Assembly (NCBI RefSeq): GCF_014489635.1
Contig: NZ_CP060828.1
Span: forward strand, 3,820,001 to 3,884,000
Origin: Streptomyces roseirectus
GTDB lineage: Bacteria > Actinomycetota > Actinomycetes > Streptomycetales > Streptomycetaceae
Direction of reading: 5' to 3'
Length of the DNA stretch: 64,000 nt
Part shown: piece after piece, positions 8,618-18,400 of the stretch
Numbering within the stretch: the first letter of the stretch is position 1
How the letters are laid out: each line of letters starts with the position of its first letter
The notes under the pieces: generated by a model
Database searches by the model: none
Seen by the model: only the letters and a program-made list of their open reading frames with translations
Told to the model about the DNA's origin: nothing
Made by a program: the position numbers and the translations under genes

Positions 8618-9853
8618 CTACTCACCGGCTGCTCCGGCGGGCACCGGCTGCTTCGACCAGGACACGGGCAGCGCGTACACGCCGTACATGACCCGGTCGT
8701 CGAGGGTTTTGACGGACTCCGGCGACACCGCGAGGCGGAGGTCCGGGAAGCGCCGGAACAGCTCCCGGTAGCCGACCCGCAGCACGAGCCTGGCCAGTTG
8801 CTGGCCGAGGCAGAGGTGCGGTCCGTGGCCGAACGCCAGGTGCGAGGGGCGCTCGCGGGTGACGTCCAGCCGGTCGGGGTCGGTGTAGTAGCGCGGGTCC
8901 CGGTTGGCGGCGGCGAGCGCGCCCACCACGATCTCGCCCTTGCGGACCAGCTTGCCGCCGAGTTCGAGGTCTTCCTTGGCGCCCCGGATCGTGCCGAGGT
9001 GCACCGTGGTCAGGTAGCGCAGCAGCTCTTCCACCAGGTTGTCCTGGGCCGCCTGGTCGTCGCCGCGCAGGGGCTCCAGCTGGTCGGGGTTCAGCAGCAG
9101 CGCCAGGGTGCCGAGGCCGAGCATGTTGGCGGTGGCGTCGTAGCCGGCGAGCAGCAACAGCACCGCCATCCCGACGACTTCCTCGTCGGTGAGCCCGTTG
9201 TCCCCGGTGACCAGGCCGCTGATGATGTCGTCGGCGGGCTGGGCGCTCTTGGCCCGCACCACGTCCAGCAGGTAGCTGTAGAGGCCGCCGGCCACGACGG
9301 CGATCTCCGTGGTGGGCAGCTCGGCGCTCATGATGACCTCGGAGACCTCTTGGAGGTATTCCCGGTCGTCGTAGGAGACGCCGAGGAGTTCGCAGATGAC
9401 CAGGGCGGCGACCGGGTGCGCGAACTCCTTGACGAGGTCGACGTTCTCGCCGGCCTGTTCCATCGCGTCGAGGCGGCCCTTGGTGATCTCCTCGATGCGC
9501 GGCGTCAGTTGGCGCATGCGGCGGACGGTGAACAGTCCCGTGAGCATCCGCCGGTAGTGGGCGTGCTCGGGGCCGTCCAGGGAGGTGAAGGTGCCGGGCG
9601 GGAGTTCGCCGCGCTCCTCCGGCGGGGTCGCCCGGACCGGCGAGGAGTGCCGGGCGAGGTAGGTGCTGAACCGGGGGTCGGACAGCACCGCCCGGACGTC
9701 CTCCTGCCGGGTCGCCAGCCAGCCCAGCGTGCCGTCGGGGAAGCTGAGCCGGGTCATCGGGTCCGTCTCCCGCAGCCGCTTGTACTCCGCCGGCGGGTCG
9801 AAGAGGTGGGTCCGTTCCGTCGGCAGAGTCATGGGGCATCGGTTGTCGGCCAT
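8618..9853 (-). CDS. Cytochrome P450, CYP105-like (second), I-helix Thr replaced by Ala
   Basis: P450 of 411 residues with heme motif FGHGPHLCLG and ELLRY as ExxR. The I-helix reads AGYDATAN: Asp is kept, but the usual oxygen-activating Thr is Ala (codon 9134-9136, about residue 240). EryF, the erythronolide C-6 hydroxylase, has the same replacement (AGFEAS) and uses substrate-assisted proton delivery, so this enzyme may bind its substrate hydroxyl in the same way. The ATG at 9853 has AAAGG nine bases upstream; a second Met seven codons in lacks a ribosome site. It lies between the DesII homologue and the other P450 and is probably a macrolide tailoring enzyme. The target carbon is unknown. 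Confidence 0.9.
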   Translation of the reverse strand: MADNRCPMTLPTERTHLFDPPAEYKRLRETDPMTRLSFPDGTLGWLATRQEDVRAVLSDPRFSTYLARHSSPVRATPPEERGELPPGTFTSLDGPEHAHYRRMLTGLFTVRRMRQLTPRIEEITKGRLDAMEQAGENVDLVKEFAHPVAALVICELLGVSYDDREYLQEVSEVIMSAELPTTEIAVVAGGLYSYLLDVVRAKSAQPADDIISGLVTGDNGLTDEEVVGMAVLLLLAGYDATANMLGLGTLALLLNPDQLEPLRGDDQAAQDNLVEELLRYLTTVHLGTIRGAKEDLELGGKLVRKGEIVVGALAAANRDPRYYTDPDRLDVTRERPSHLAFGHGPHLCLGQQLARLVLRVGYRELFRRFPDLRLAVSPESVKTLDDRVMYGVYALPVSWSKQPVPAGAAGE

Positions 9854-9907
9854 GATCTGAACCTTTGTGTGAGGGGATGGTGTGGGGGGGATGTGGGGGT
9901 GTGGGGG

Positions 9908-11371
9908 TCAGCGCAGGAAGCCGCGGACGTCCGCCCAGCCGGCGGCCACGTCCGCCGTCATCTGGTTGAGGCGGGCGTTGATCACCTGGTCGTAGCCGTC
10001 CAGGAAGTACTCGTCGCCGGGCATCGGCTCGACCGCGCGGCGTTCGGTGACGAACCGTTCGACGACCTCGGCCAGGCTGGTGTCGGGGGTGACCCGGCCG
10101 GCGATGTAGCGGTCGGCGCCCTTCAGGTCGGGGAAGCCGGCCTCGCGGTAGAGGTAGACGTCGCCCAGCAGGTCGACCTGGACGGCGACCTGCGGGTGCG
10201 CGGTGGGGCGCATGGTCTCCGGGCGGATCCGCAGCAGCTCCGCGTCGACGCCCATCCGCTGGCTCTCCAGCGCGTAGCCGTAGTCGACGTACAGCGTCGG
10301 GGTGAGGGCGCGGACCTTCTCGTCGAAGGCGGCCAGCGCCTCCTGCATCTGGGCGCGTTCCGCCGCCGGGAGTTTGCCGTCGGGGCGTCCGCTGTAGTCC
10401 TCGCGCAGTGTCAGGAACTCCAGCGGCCGGTCGGGGGCGGCGGCGTTCAGCTCGGCGATGTGGTCGACGAGGTCGAGGAGCCGGTGGGCGCGGCCGGGCA
10501 GGATGATGTAGCTGAAGCCGAGGCGGGGCGCGTCCGGTCGTTCCTGGCGCAGTTCCTGGAACCGCAGCAGGTTCTTCTTGACCCGGCTGAAGGCGGCCCG
10601 CTTGGTCGTGGTCGCCTGGTACTCCTCGTCGTTGAGGCCGTACAGCGAGGTGCGGATCGCGTGGACGTCCCAGATGCCGGGCTGGCGGGCCAGGGTCTGC
10701 TCGGTGAGCGCGAACGAGTTGGTGTAGAGGGTGAGTTTCAGTCCGCGCCGGGCCGCGCGGGTGATCAGTTCGCCGAGGCCCGGGTTGGTCAGCGGTTCGA
10801 GGCCGCCGGACAGGTACATCAGCTGGGGGTTGTCGAGGGGGACCTCGTCGATGATCGAGGCGAACATCTCGTTGCCGCCGGCCACCGAGGACGCCTCGTA
10901 CTTCGCGCCGGTCACCCGGACGCAGAAGTGGCAGCGGAACATGCAGGTCGGCCCGGGGTAGAGGCCCACGCTGTTGGGGAACGCCGGTTTTCCGTTCAGC
11001 GCGGCGTCGAGCGCACCGGTGCGCTCGACGGGCAGGACGGTGTTGGTCCAGTACTTGCCGGCCGGGCCCCGCTCCACCGCCGTGCGCAGTTGCGGGATGC
11101 GCCCGAACGCGTCGAGGAGCCTGCGGAACTCCGGGCGCTCGACGCCGAGCCCGTGCCGGGCCGCTTCCAGGGGGGTGAAGGGTTCGGTGCTGTAGGTGCG
11201 GGCCAGCGAGACCAGGTGTGCCGCGAGCCGTTCGGCGTCGGCTTCGCCGGCCCCGGCCGCTTCGCCGACCAGGGGCCGCAGCGCCGCGATCGCCGCCGCG
11301 GGGTCGGCGCCCGGCAGGGTGCACAGCTCGATGACGTTCGGCTCGGATTGCAGTTCCACCGCGCTGCTCAT
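9908..11371 (-). CDS. desII: Radical SAM deaminase for TDP-desosamine (DesII/EryCV type)
   Basis: Radical S-adenosylmethionine enzyme of 487 residues. DesII deaminates TDP-4-amino-4,6-dideoxy-D-glucose to the 3-keto-4,6-dideoxy sugar, the committing C4-deoxygenation step of desosamine. The iron-sulfur motif is CMFRCHFC (CxxxCxxC), preceded by GLYPGPT, and MYLSGGLEPLTNP follows as the SAM-binding GGE-like segment. Length and motif spacing fit DesII as I remember it. It lies 39 bases after the glycosyltransferase in the same direction. It is the most specific sugar marker in the window and makes desosamine, not mycaminose, the likely amino sugar. The DesI, DesIII, DesIV, DesV and DesVI functions are not present here. 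Confidence 0.92.
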   Translation of the reverse strand: MSSAVELQSEPNVIELCTLPGADPAAAIAALRPLVGEAAGAGEADAERLAAHLVSLARTYSTEPFTPLEAARHGLGVERPEFRRLLDAFGRIPQLRTAVERGPAGKYWTNTVLPVERTGALDAALNGKPAFPNSVGLYPGPTCMFRCHFCVRVTGAKYEASSVAGGNEMFASIIDEVPLDNPQLMYLSGGLEPLTNPGLGELITRAARRGLKLTLYTNSFALTEQTLARQPGIWDVHAIRTSLYGLNDEEYQATTTKRAAFSRVKKNLLRFQELRQERPDAPRLGFSYIILPGRAHRLLDLVDHIAELNAAAPDRPLEFLTLREDYSGRPDGKLPAAERAQMQEALAAFDEKVRALTPTLYVDYGYALESQRMGVDAELLRIRPETMRPTAHPQVAVQVDLLGDVYLYREAGFPDLKGADRYIAGRVTPDTSLAEVVERFVTERRAVEPMPGDEYFLDGYDQVINARLNQMTADVAAGWADVRGFLR

Positions 11372-11410
11372 GGCTTCAGATGCCTCTCGTCGGTGCTTGG
11401 TGTGGTGTGC

Positions 11411-12685
11411 TCAGCCAACGGGCACCTCCCGGCGGGTGCGGTGCTCGGCGGTCAGCTGTTCCAGCGCGGTCACGAGTTCGCCGGGGGACGGCTCCGCGAG
11501 TACTTCCTGGCGGAGGCGTTCGGCGGCGGCCTTGAAGGAGGGTTCCTCCAGGACCCGCGTGAGCGCGTCGCGCAGTCCTTGCGGGGTCAGCGTGTTGGGG
11601 CGGATGAAGACTCCGGCGCCCAGTTCCTCGATCCGCTCGGCCTTCAGCACGGTGTCGTACTGCTCGGCGAGCATGATGTGCGGGACGCCGGCGAGCATCG
11701 CGGTCGACCAGGTGCCCGCGCCGCCGTGGTAGATGATCGCGGAGCAGGTCGGCAGCAGGACGTGCATCGGGACGAAGTCGACGATGCGGGTGTTGTCCGG
11801 TACCGGTCCCAGTTCCTCGCGCTGCGAGGCGTCGAGGGTGGCCACGAGTTCGATGTCCAGGTCGGCGGTGGCCTCGATCAGATCGCCGATGGAGACGGCG
11901 TCACCGCCGAGCACTTCGCGGGCGCTCACGCCGAGCGTCAGGCACACGCGGGGGCGCATGGGCGGCTCGCGCAGCCAGTCCGGGACGACGGAGGTGCCGT
12001 TGTAGGGGACGTAGCGCATCGGGACGACGTGCTGGTCGAGCTGGAGCCGGGTGCTCGCCGGGGTGGAGTCGATGGTCCACTGGCCGGTGATCACCTCTTC
12101 GTCGAAGGGGACGCCGTAGCGGTCCAGCGTCCAGGTCAGCCACTCGGCGAGCGGGTCGTCGCGGTGCTCGGGCGGCTGCTCGGCCTGGCGCTGGAGGAAC
12201 AGTCGCCTGGCCCGGAGCTGTACGTCCGGTCCCCACAGCAGGCGGGCGTGGGCCGCGCCGGTCACCCGGGCGGCGACGGCTCCCGCGTAGGTGAAGGGCT
12301 CCCAGACCACCAGGTCGGGCTGCCACTGGCGGGCGAACTCCACGAGGTCGTCGACCATGGTGTCGTTGACCTTGGCGTACATCAGCGGGGTCATCATCGA
12401 CTGCAGGCCGAGCGCGTAGTCCCAGGTCACGATCTCCGGCCGGTCCTCGGCGAAGTTGATCTCCGGGTGTTCGCTGTTGCGGTTGCTCTGGCGCTGCTCG
12501 AAGTCCTGGACGGCGTGGTCCACGCCGACCGGCACCGCGGGCAGTCCGGCCTGCGTGATCGTGTCGGTCAGCGAGGGCTGGCTGGCGACCCGGACTTCGT
12601 GGCCGGCGGCGCGGAACGCCCAGGCCAGCGGGGCCAGCGTGTAGAAGTGCGTGTTGTGTGCGAACGAGGTGAACAGCACGCGCAC
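11411..12685 (-). CDS. desVII: Macrolide desosaminyltransferase (DesVII/EryCIII type)
   Basis: Inverting GT-B glycosyltransferase of 424 residues that would transfer TDP-D-desosamine to a macrolactone hydroxyl, by analogy at C5. I chose the GTG at 12685: AAGGAG sits just upstream (GGAG seven bases before the codon) and the protein begins with the family start RVLFTSFAHNTHFYTLAPLA. The frame extends upstream only as antisense noise to 13963. The donor-binding motif reads YHGGAGTWSTAMLAGVPHI near residue 320. Family members need a P450-like helper, and exactly that gene lies directly upstream (12760-13908). Acceptor and site are inferred. Confidence 0.93.
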   Translation of the reverse strand: MRVLFTSFAHNTHFYTLAPLAWAFRAAGHEVRVASQPSLTDTITQAGLPAVPVGVDHAVQDFEQRQSNRNSEHPEINFAEDRPEIVTWDYALGLQSMMTPLMYAKVNDTMVDDLVEFARQWQPDLVVWEPFTYAGAVAARVTGAAHARLLWGPDVQLRARRLFLQRQAEQPPEHRDDPLAEWLTWTLDRYGVPFDEEVITGQWTIDSTPASTRLQLDQHVVPMRYVPYNGTSVVPDWLREPPMRPRVCLTLGVSAREVLGGDAVSIGDLIEATADLDIELVATLDASQREELGPVPDNTRIVDFVPMHVLLPTCSAIIYHGGAGTWSTAMLAGVPHIMLAEQYDTVLKAERIEELGAGVFIRPNTLTPQGLRDALTRVLEEPSFKAAAERLRQEVLAEPSPGELVTALEQLTAEHRTRREVPVG

Positions 12686-12759
12686 CGGTTGTCTCCTTAG
12701 GCGTTCGGACGGGTGGGGGCCGCGAGGGGCGGTGTCCCCCGGGGTCGCTCGGGCGGCGG

Positions 12760-13908
12760 TCAGGCGGTCACCGGGAACCGCGCGATGGCGCGGCTGACCG
12801 GTGCCCTCCTGCGTCGCACGATCGGCCCGTCCTGCCGGAGCCGGGGCAGCCGGTCGAGGAGCAGGCGAAGCGCGGCTTCGGCCTGCGCCTTGGCCGGCGG
12901 GGCGACGAGTTCGTGGTGCGCGGTGCCCCGCAGGGCGGCGGGGCCGACGCGGTGCGGGTCGAAGCGGTCGGGGTCGGCGAAGACCTTGGGGTCCCGGTTG
13001 GCGGCGGCCAGCAGGACGACGACCTGGCTGTCCGCCGTGATGAGGTGCCCGTCGATCTCGACGTCCTCGCGGGCGACCAGGGGGCACAGGTGGACCGGCG
13101 GGTCGTGGCGCAGGGTCTCGTCGATCGCCTGGGGCAGCAGGCCGGGGTCGGCGCGGACCTCGTCGAGGAGCGCGGGGTCGGCCAGCAGGGCGAGGACCGC
13201 GTTGCTCACCAGGCTCGACGTGGCCTGGACGCCGATGACGGCTGCCAGCATCGCGGCGGTGAGCGCGTCCTCGTCCCGCGTCAGGGCGGCGAGTTGTTCG
13301 CGCAGCCGGCCTGCCGCGGTGATCAGGGCGCGGGCCGGGGCGAGTTGTTGCGGGCAGACCTCGGCGTCGAGCGCGTTGCCGAGGGCGGCGCAGTGGGCGG
13401 CGAAGTCCGGCCGGTCGGCGGGCGGGACGGCGAGGAGGTCGGCGAGGACGCCGGTGGCGAACGGGGTCGCGAAGTCGGCGGCGAGGTCGAAGCGGGTGCC
13501 GAGGGTGTCGAGGAGGTCGGCGCCCACGCGTTCGGCGATCTCCCGGTGGCGTTCGGCCGCCTCGGGCGCCTCGCGGATCCTGTCGTGCGCAGCGCGGTCC
13601 AGGCCGAGGAAGGTGTCGTCCAGGGCCAGCACGTGCTGCGGCGGGGTGCCGCCGTCGGCTGTGCGGGTGTCGAAGCGGGGGTCGGCCAGGATGCGGGCGG
13701 CCGGTTCGTAGCCGGCGCAGACCCAGCTGCCCAGCGGGTTCTGGTGGAGCGCCCCCTGTTCGCGGGCGAGTTCGTAGTGCGGGTGCGGGTCGTCCGTCTG
13801 GGCGCGCAGCAGCAGCGCGTAGGGGTCGCCGAACATGCCGACGTACCACTGGGTCCCGCGGACCAGCTGCATCATGCCGCCGAGTTCGCTGTCCGTCAGA
13901 TCTTTCAT
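12760..13908 (-). CDS. desVIII: Heme-less P450-like glycosyltransferase activator (DesVIII/EryCII type)
   Basis: Protein of 382 residues with a P450 fold but no heme site: where FGxGxHxCxG is expected (about residue 330) it reads GTAHHELVAPPAKAQAEAAL, with no Cys. Other P450 landmarks survive, such as the K-helix region DETLRHD and AAANRDPKVFADPDRFDPHR. DesVIII and EryCII are known to bind and activate DesVII/EryCIII without catalysing oxidation. The start ATG (13908-13906) overlaps the thioesterase stop by one base (TAATG), so translation is coupled. It lies directly upstream of the glycosyltransferase, its predicted partner. Confidence 0.92.
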   Translation of the reverse strand: MKDLTDSELGGMMQLVRGTQWYVGMFGDPYALLLRAQTDDPHPHYELAREQGALHQNPLGSWVCAGYEPAARILADPRFDTRTADGGTPPQHVLALDDTFLGLDRAAHDRIREAPEAAERHREIAERVGADLLDTLGTRFDLAADFATPFATGVLADLLAVPPADRPDFAAHCAALGNALDAEVCPQQLAPARALITAAGRLREQLAALTRDEDALTAAMLAAVIGVQATSSLVSNAVLALLADPALLDEVRADPGLLPQAIDETLRHDPPVHLCPLVAREDVEIDGHLITADSQVVVLLAAANRDPKVFADPDRFDPHRVGPAALRGTAHHELVAPPAKAQAEAALRLLLDRLPRLRQDGPIVRRRRAPVSRAIARFPVTA

Positions 13909-14684
13909 TACGCCCCCGGTCGCCGGGAATCCGCGGTGAGCAGCTTCCCGGAAATCTGGTCACATATCGCTTCGCGGTGTGTGTTCAAGTAGAAATGACC
14001 GCCGGTGAAAATCTTCATATCGAATTCACCGGAGGTGTGCTCGTGCCAGGCGCGGGCGTCCTCGACCGTCACTCTGGGATCCGCGTCCCCGATGAACGAG
14101 GTGATCGGGCAGGACAGCGGTGGACCCGGCCGGTACTCGTAGGTCTCGATCGCCCGGTAATCGCCGCGGATAGCGGGCAGCGCCATGCGCAGGATCTCCT
14201 CGTCGGCCAGGACCTGACTGTCCGTGCCGGAAAGGTGCCGCATTTCCTCGATGAGTCCGGCGTCGTCGCGCAGGTGCACCGTCTCCTGTCGCTGGATCGA
14301 CGGCGCGCGCCGGCCGGAGACGAAGAGGTGGGCGGGTGTGACACCGGCCTCCCGCTCCAGCAGCCGGGCGACCTCGAAGGCGACGACCGCTCCCATGCTG
14401 TGCCCGAACAGGGCGGGGCGGGCGCCCGCGACGGGGCGCAGCACCTCGAAGACCTGGCGCGCGAGCGTCAACAGGTCGGTCGCGCAAGGCTCCTTGCGCC
14501 GGTCCTGCCGCCCCGGGTACTGCACCGCCCGCACCGCGAGATCCGGCGTCAGCCGCTGGGAGAAGGAGAAGTAGGAGCTCGCCGAACCGCCCGCGTGCGG
14601 GAAGCAGGAGAGCGTGACAGCACCGGGCGACGCGGGATGGAACTCCCGCACCCAGAGATCTGTGAGCTCGTCGAAATTCGCCAT
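13908..14684 (-). CDS. Type II thioesterase (PikAV/TylO-like editing enzyme)
   Basis: Free-standing alpha/beta hydrolase of 258 residues that clears misprimed or decarboxylated acyl groups from ACPs of the polyketide synthase. The nucleophile motif is FGHSMGAVVAF, FPHAGGSA is the oxyanion region, SFIGDADPRV carries the Asp, and GGHFYLN has the catalytic His. I chose the ATG at 14684, which has GGGGGAG five bases upstream; the GTG one codon earlier is too close to that ribosome site. It follows the terminal PKS gene after 142 bases and overlaps the start of the P450-like helper, so it is probably in the same transcription unit. Confidence 0.92.
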   Translation of the reverse strand: MANFDELTDLWVREFHPASPGAVTLSCFPHAGGSASSYFSFSQRLTPDLAVRAVQYPGRQDRRKEPCATDLLTLARQVFEVLRPVAGARPALFGHSMGAVVAFEVARLLEREAGVTPAHLFVSGRRAPSIQRQETVHLRDDAGLIEEMRHLSGTDSQVLADEEILRMALPAIRGDYRAIETYEYRPGPPLSCPITSFIGDADPRVTVEDARAWHEHTSGEFDMKIFTGGHFYLNTHREAICDQISGKLLTADSRRPGA

Positions 14685-14826
14685 CACCGCTCCCCCGTTT
14701 CACTGTGGACCAGCCGCCCCAGCGGCTTGGGCGGGCCGGTCCCGGACATGCTCGCAAAGGACTCGGCGAGGCTGTCCGCAGAAATTTCGAATGATGCTGA
14801 ACAAATGGTCAGAAAGGGACGGGGCA
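14685..14826 (-). other. Gap between terminal PKS gene and thioesterase gene
   Basis: No gene is supported. The region contains a modest inverted repeat CCGCCC/GGGCGG (14714-14719 and 14729-14734, 9-base loop), too weak to call a terminator. It also holds the ribosome site of the thioesterase gene (GGGGGAG near 14690). A weak internal promoter cannot be excluded. Confidence 0.4.
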
Positions 14827-15480
14827 TCACAGAACCCCCGTCAACCAATGGTTTATCGACTCGGCAGTCACGCTAGCGTATTCCGCCATCATGGTGAAGT
14901 GGTTTCCGGGCACATCTACTGTCGTGTGAGCGAAATCCCAGGTCGACCGCCAGTCGCGCTCCCCGGACCATTCGGCCATCGGTTCGGTGGCTCGGACAAG
15001 CAGCGTCGGCGCCTTTGCCGGGAGCCGCTTCCCGGTGGCGAGGAATTGGTCGTAGGCGCCCATCGCGGTGAGCCGGAAGTCGTCCATCGGCACGTACATC
15101 GACTCCCGCTCGAACGTCCACCTCGCCAGGTCCTGCTGCCACTCCGTGAGGAGTTCCAGGTCGTCCGTCGAGTAGATGTCCGCCAGGACGACGGCGGCCG
15201 GGGCGGTGCCGGTCTCCTCCAGGTGGCAGGCGAGCGCGTTCGCCATGGTCGCCCCGCCGGAGTGCCCGAACAGCACGAACGGACGTCCCGCCGTGTGCGC
15301 GCGCACGGCCTCGGCCTGCACGCGCAGCGCGTCCTCCAGTTCGGCGGGCAGCGGCTCGTCCCTGAGGTAGCCGGGCAGCGGGAGCGCCGAGACGTCCCGC
15401 ACCCCGCGCATCGCCGAGGCGAGGCGGGCGAACTCGTGCGGCCCGGCGATGGCGGCGGTGCCGCTGCAGCAGATCAGCTC
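14827..15480 (-). other. Chain-terminating thioesterase domain
   Basis: C-terminal TE domain within the last PKS protein; boundaries are approximate. Ser lies in [16 protein letters not shown], Asp in VVLADIYS and His in VPGNHFTMM. The segment [22 protein letters not shown] matches macrolactone-forming TEs of the PikAIV/DEBS type. It should release the chain by lactonisation; the attacking hydroxyl cannot be read from sequence. Confidence 0.88.
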
Positions 15481-18400
15481 CGGCGCGGCGGGCCCCTCGG
15501 CCAGCCGCACCAGCGCCGGGGGACGGAGCTCCGTCGTCGCGTCGAACCTCGGCCGGAACCGGGCCGCGTCGGCGAGCAGCGTGACGAAGTCGGAGAGCGT
15601 GCCCTGCCGCACCGCCTGCCGGTACAGCGACCCCAGGAACCCGGACCCGGCGGCTTCCGGCGCCGGAGCCCCGGCGCCGGAGCCGGCCAGCTCGGCGTCC
15701 AGGAAACCGGCCAGCGCGCCGATGGTGGGATGGTCGAAGGTGAGGGTCGCGGGGAGGGTCAGGCCGGTGGCGGCGCCGATCCGGTTGCGGAGTTCGACCG
15801 CGGTGAGCGAGTCGAAGCCCAGCTCCAGGAACGCCTGCTCCGGCTGGACCCGGTCGGCCGACGGATAGCCGAGCACCGAGGCCACCTCGCCCCGCACCAA
15901 CTCCGTGAGGAACGCGCCCCGTTCGGCCTCGGGCAGCCGCGCCAGACGCTCGGCCGCCGACACCCCGTCCGCGACCGGCCCGGCGTCGGCCACCGGCCGG
16001 ACCGGCAGCACGGCGTCGAGCAGCGGGCTCGGCCGCAGCGCGGTGAACGCCGGACCGAACGCGGCCCAGTCGACGTCCGCGACGACGACCGCCGCAGCGC
16101 TCCGGCCCGCCGCCTCCCGCAGCGCGGCCAGCGCCAGGTGCGGAGCCATCGGAGGAAGACCGCCCCGGCGCAACCGCTCCTCGTGCGCGCCGTCCGCCGC
16201 CATGCCCGCCTCGGCCCAGGGCCCCCAGGCGATGGACGTGGCCGCCAGCCCGTCGGCCCGGCGCTGCTCGGCCAGGGCGTCCAAGTAGGCGTTCGCGGCG
16301 GCGTAGTTGCCCTGCCCGGCCGCGCCGATCGCGCCGGCGAACGACGAGAACAGCACGAACGCGGACAGCCCGAGGTCACGGGTCCGCTCGTGCAGGTTGC
16401 GGGTCGCGTCCACCTTGGGCCGCAGCACCCGGGCCGTCTGCTCGGCGGTGAGCGTGTCCAGCAGCCCCGGCTCCAGCACCCCCGCCGCGTGCACGACCGC
16501 GGTCAACGGCGGACCGGCCAGCCCGGCGAGGAGCGCGTCCAGCGCCGCCGGATCCGCCACGTCACAGGCCGCGACGGTGACCTCGACACCGAGCCCGGTC
16601 AACTCCTCGACCAGACCGGCCGCACCGGGCGCCTCCCGGCCCTGACGGCTGGTCAGCACCAGGTGCTCGGCCCCGTTCCCGGCCAGCCAGTGCGCGACCT
16701 GCGCCCCCAGCGCACCGGTCCCACCGGTGACCAGCACAGTCCCGCTCGGCCGCCACTCCCCCGCCGACCCCGAGACGGCACGCCGCAACCGGCGCGCGAA
16801 CACCCCGGACGGCCGGATCGCCAACTGATCCTCACCGGTCCCGGCCAGCACGGCGACCAGCCGGTCCACCGCCCGCCCGTCCAGAGCCCCGGGCAGATCC
16901 ACCAGACCACCCCAACGCTGCGGATGCTCCAACGCGGCCACCCGGCCGAGCCCCCACACCTGCGCCTGCTCCGGCGCTTCCGGCCGCTCCGAGGCACCGA
17001 CCGCGACGGCACCCCGGGTCAGGCACCACAGCGGCGCCTCCCACTCGTTGTCACCGAGCGCCTGGACCAGCGTCAGGCTGGGCCGCACCGTCCCGGTCGC
17101 CGCCAGCAGCGACAGCACCCCGGCCGGAACGCCGTCCCCCACCGCCGCCCGCAACCGCTCCGCGAGCCGCGCCCGGTCGCCGTCGACCCCGGTGAGCTCC
17201 ACACGGACGGCGTCGACGCCACGCGCGGTGAGCGCGTCGGCGACCTCCTCCGCCCAGGCGGCGCCGGTCGGGAGCACCACCAGCCAGCGACCGGCGAGCG
17301 GCGCGGACGCCGCCGCGTCCACCGGCTGCCAGGTGACCTCGTACCGCCAGGAGTCCACGGTCGACTTCTCCCGCCGGCTCCTGCGCCACGCGGACATCGC
17401 GGGCAACGCCTCGCTGAGCGGAGTCTCCGGATCGACGGCCAGCGCCTCGGCCAGGCTCTCCTGCTCCACGGCGGCCCAGAACCCGTCGTCCGCCGAGTCG
17501 ACACGCACCTCGTCGGGCATCGCCGGGACCTCGGGCCAGTAGCGCTCGCGCTGGAAGGCGTAGGTGGGGAGGTCCACGCGACGGGCGCGGCCTTCGAAGA
17601 GCGCGGTCCAGTCGACGGACGCGCCTCGCGTGTGGGCGGTGGCCAGGGCGGTCAGCAGGGACTGAGCCTCGTCACGGTCCTTACGCAACACCGGCACAGC
17701 CGCCAGACCCTCGCCGGTCCAGCACTCCTGGGCCAACGCGCTCAGTGCGCCATCGGGGCCGAGTTCGACGAACGTCGTGACGCCCTTCGCCTCCAGTGCC
17801 CGGACGCCGTCCAGGAACCGGACGGCCTCGCGGACGTGGCGGACCCAGTACTCGGCGTCCGGTGTCACTTCGGTGCCGGTGAGGGTGGACACGATCGGGA
17901 TGCGGGGGGCCTCGTAGGTGAGCCCGGCCGCGACCTCGCGGAAGGCGTCGAGCATGCCGTCCATGTGCGAGGAGTGGAAGGCGTGGCTGACGGTGAGCCG
18001 CTTGGTCTTACGCCCCTCGAAGCTGGCTACCAGCTCCAGCACTTGGGCCTCGTCGCCCGCGACCACCACCGACGACGGCCCGTTGACCGCCGCGATACTC
18101 ACGCCGTCGACCAGCAGCGGCGCCACCTCGTCCTCGGACGCCTGGACCGCCACCATCGCCCCGCCGCCCGGCAGTTCCTGCATCAGGCGGCCACGGGCAG
18201 CCACCAGCGCACACGCATCCGCCAGGGACAACACCCCCGCCACGTGCGCAGCCGCCAGCTCGCCGATCGAATGCCCGGCCACGAAGTCAGGCGTGAGCCC
18301 CCACGACTCCACCAGCCGGAACAACGCCACCTCGACCGCGAACAACGCCGGCTGGGTGTAGGCGGTCTGCCCCAGAAGCTCACCCTCCCCGAACACCACG

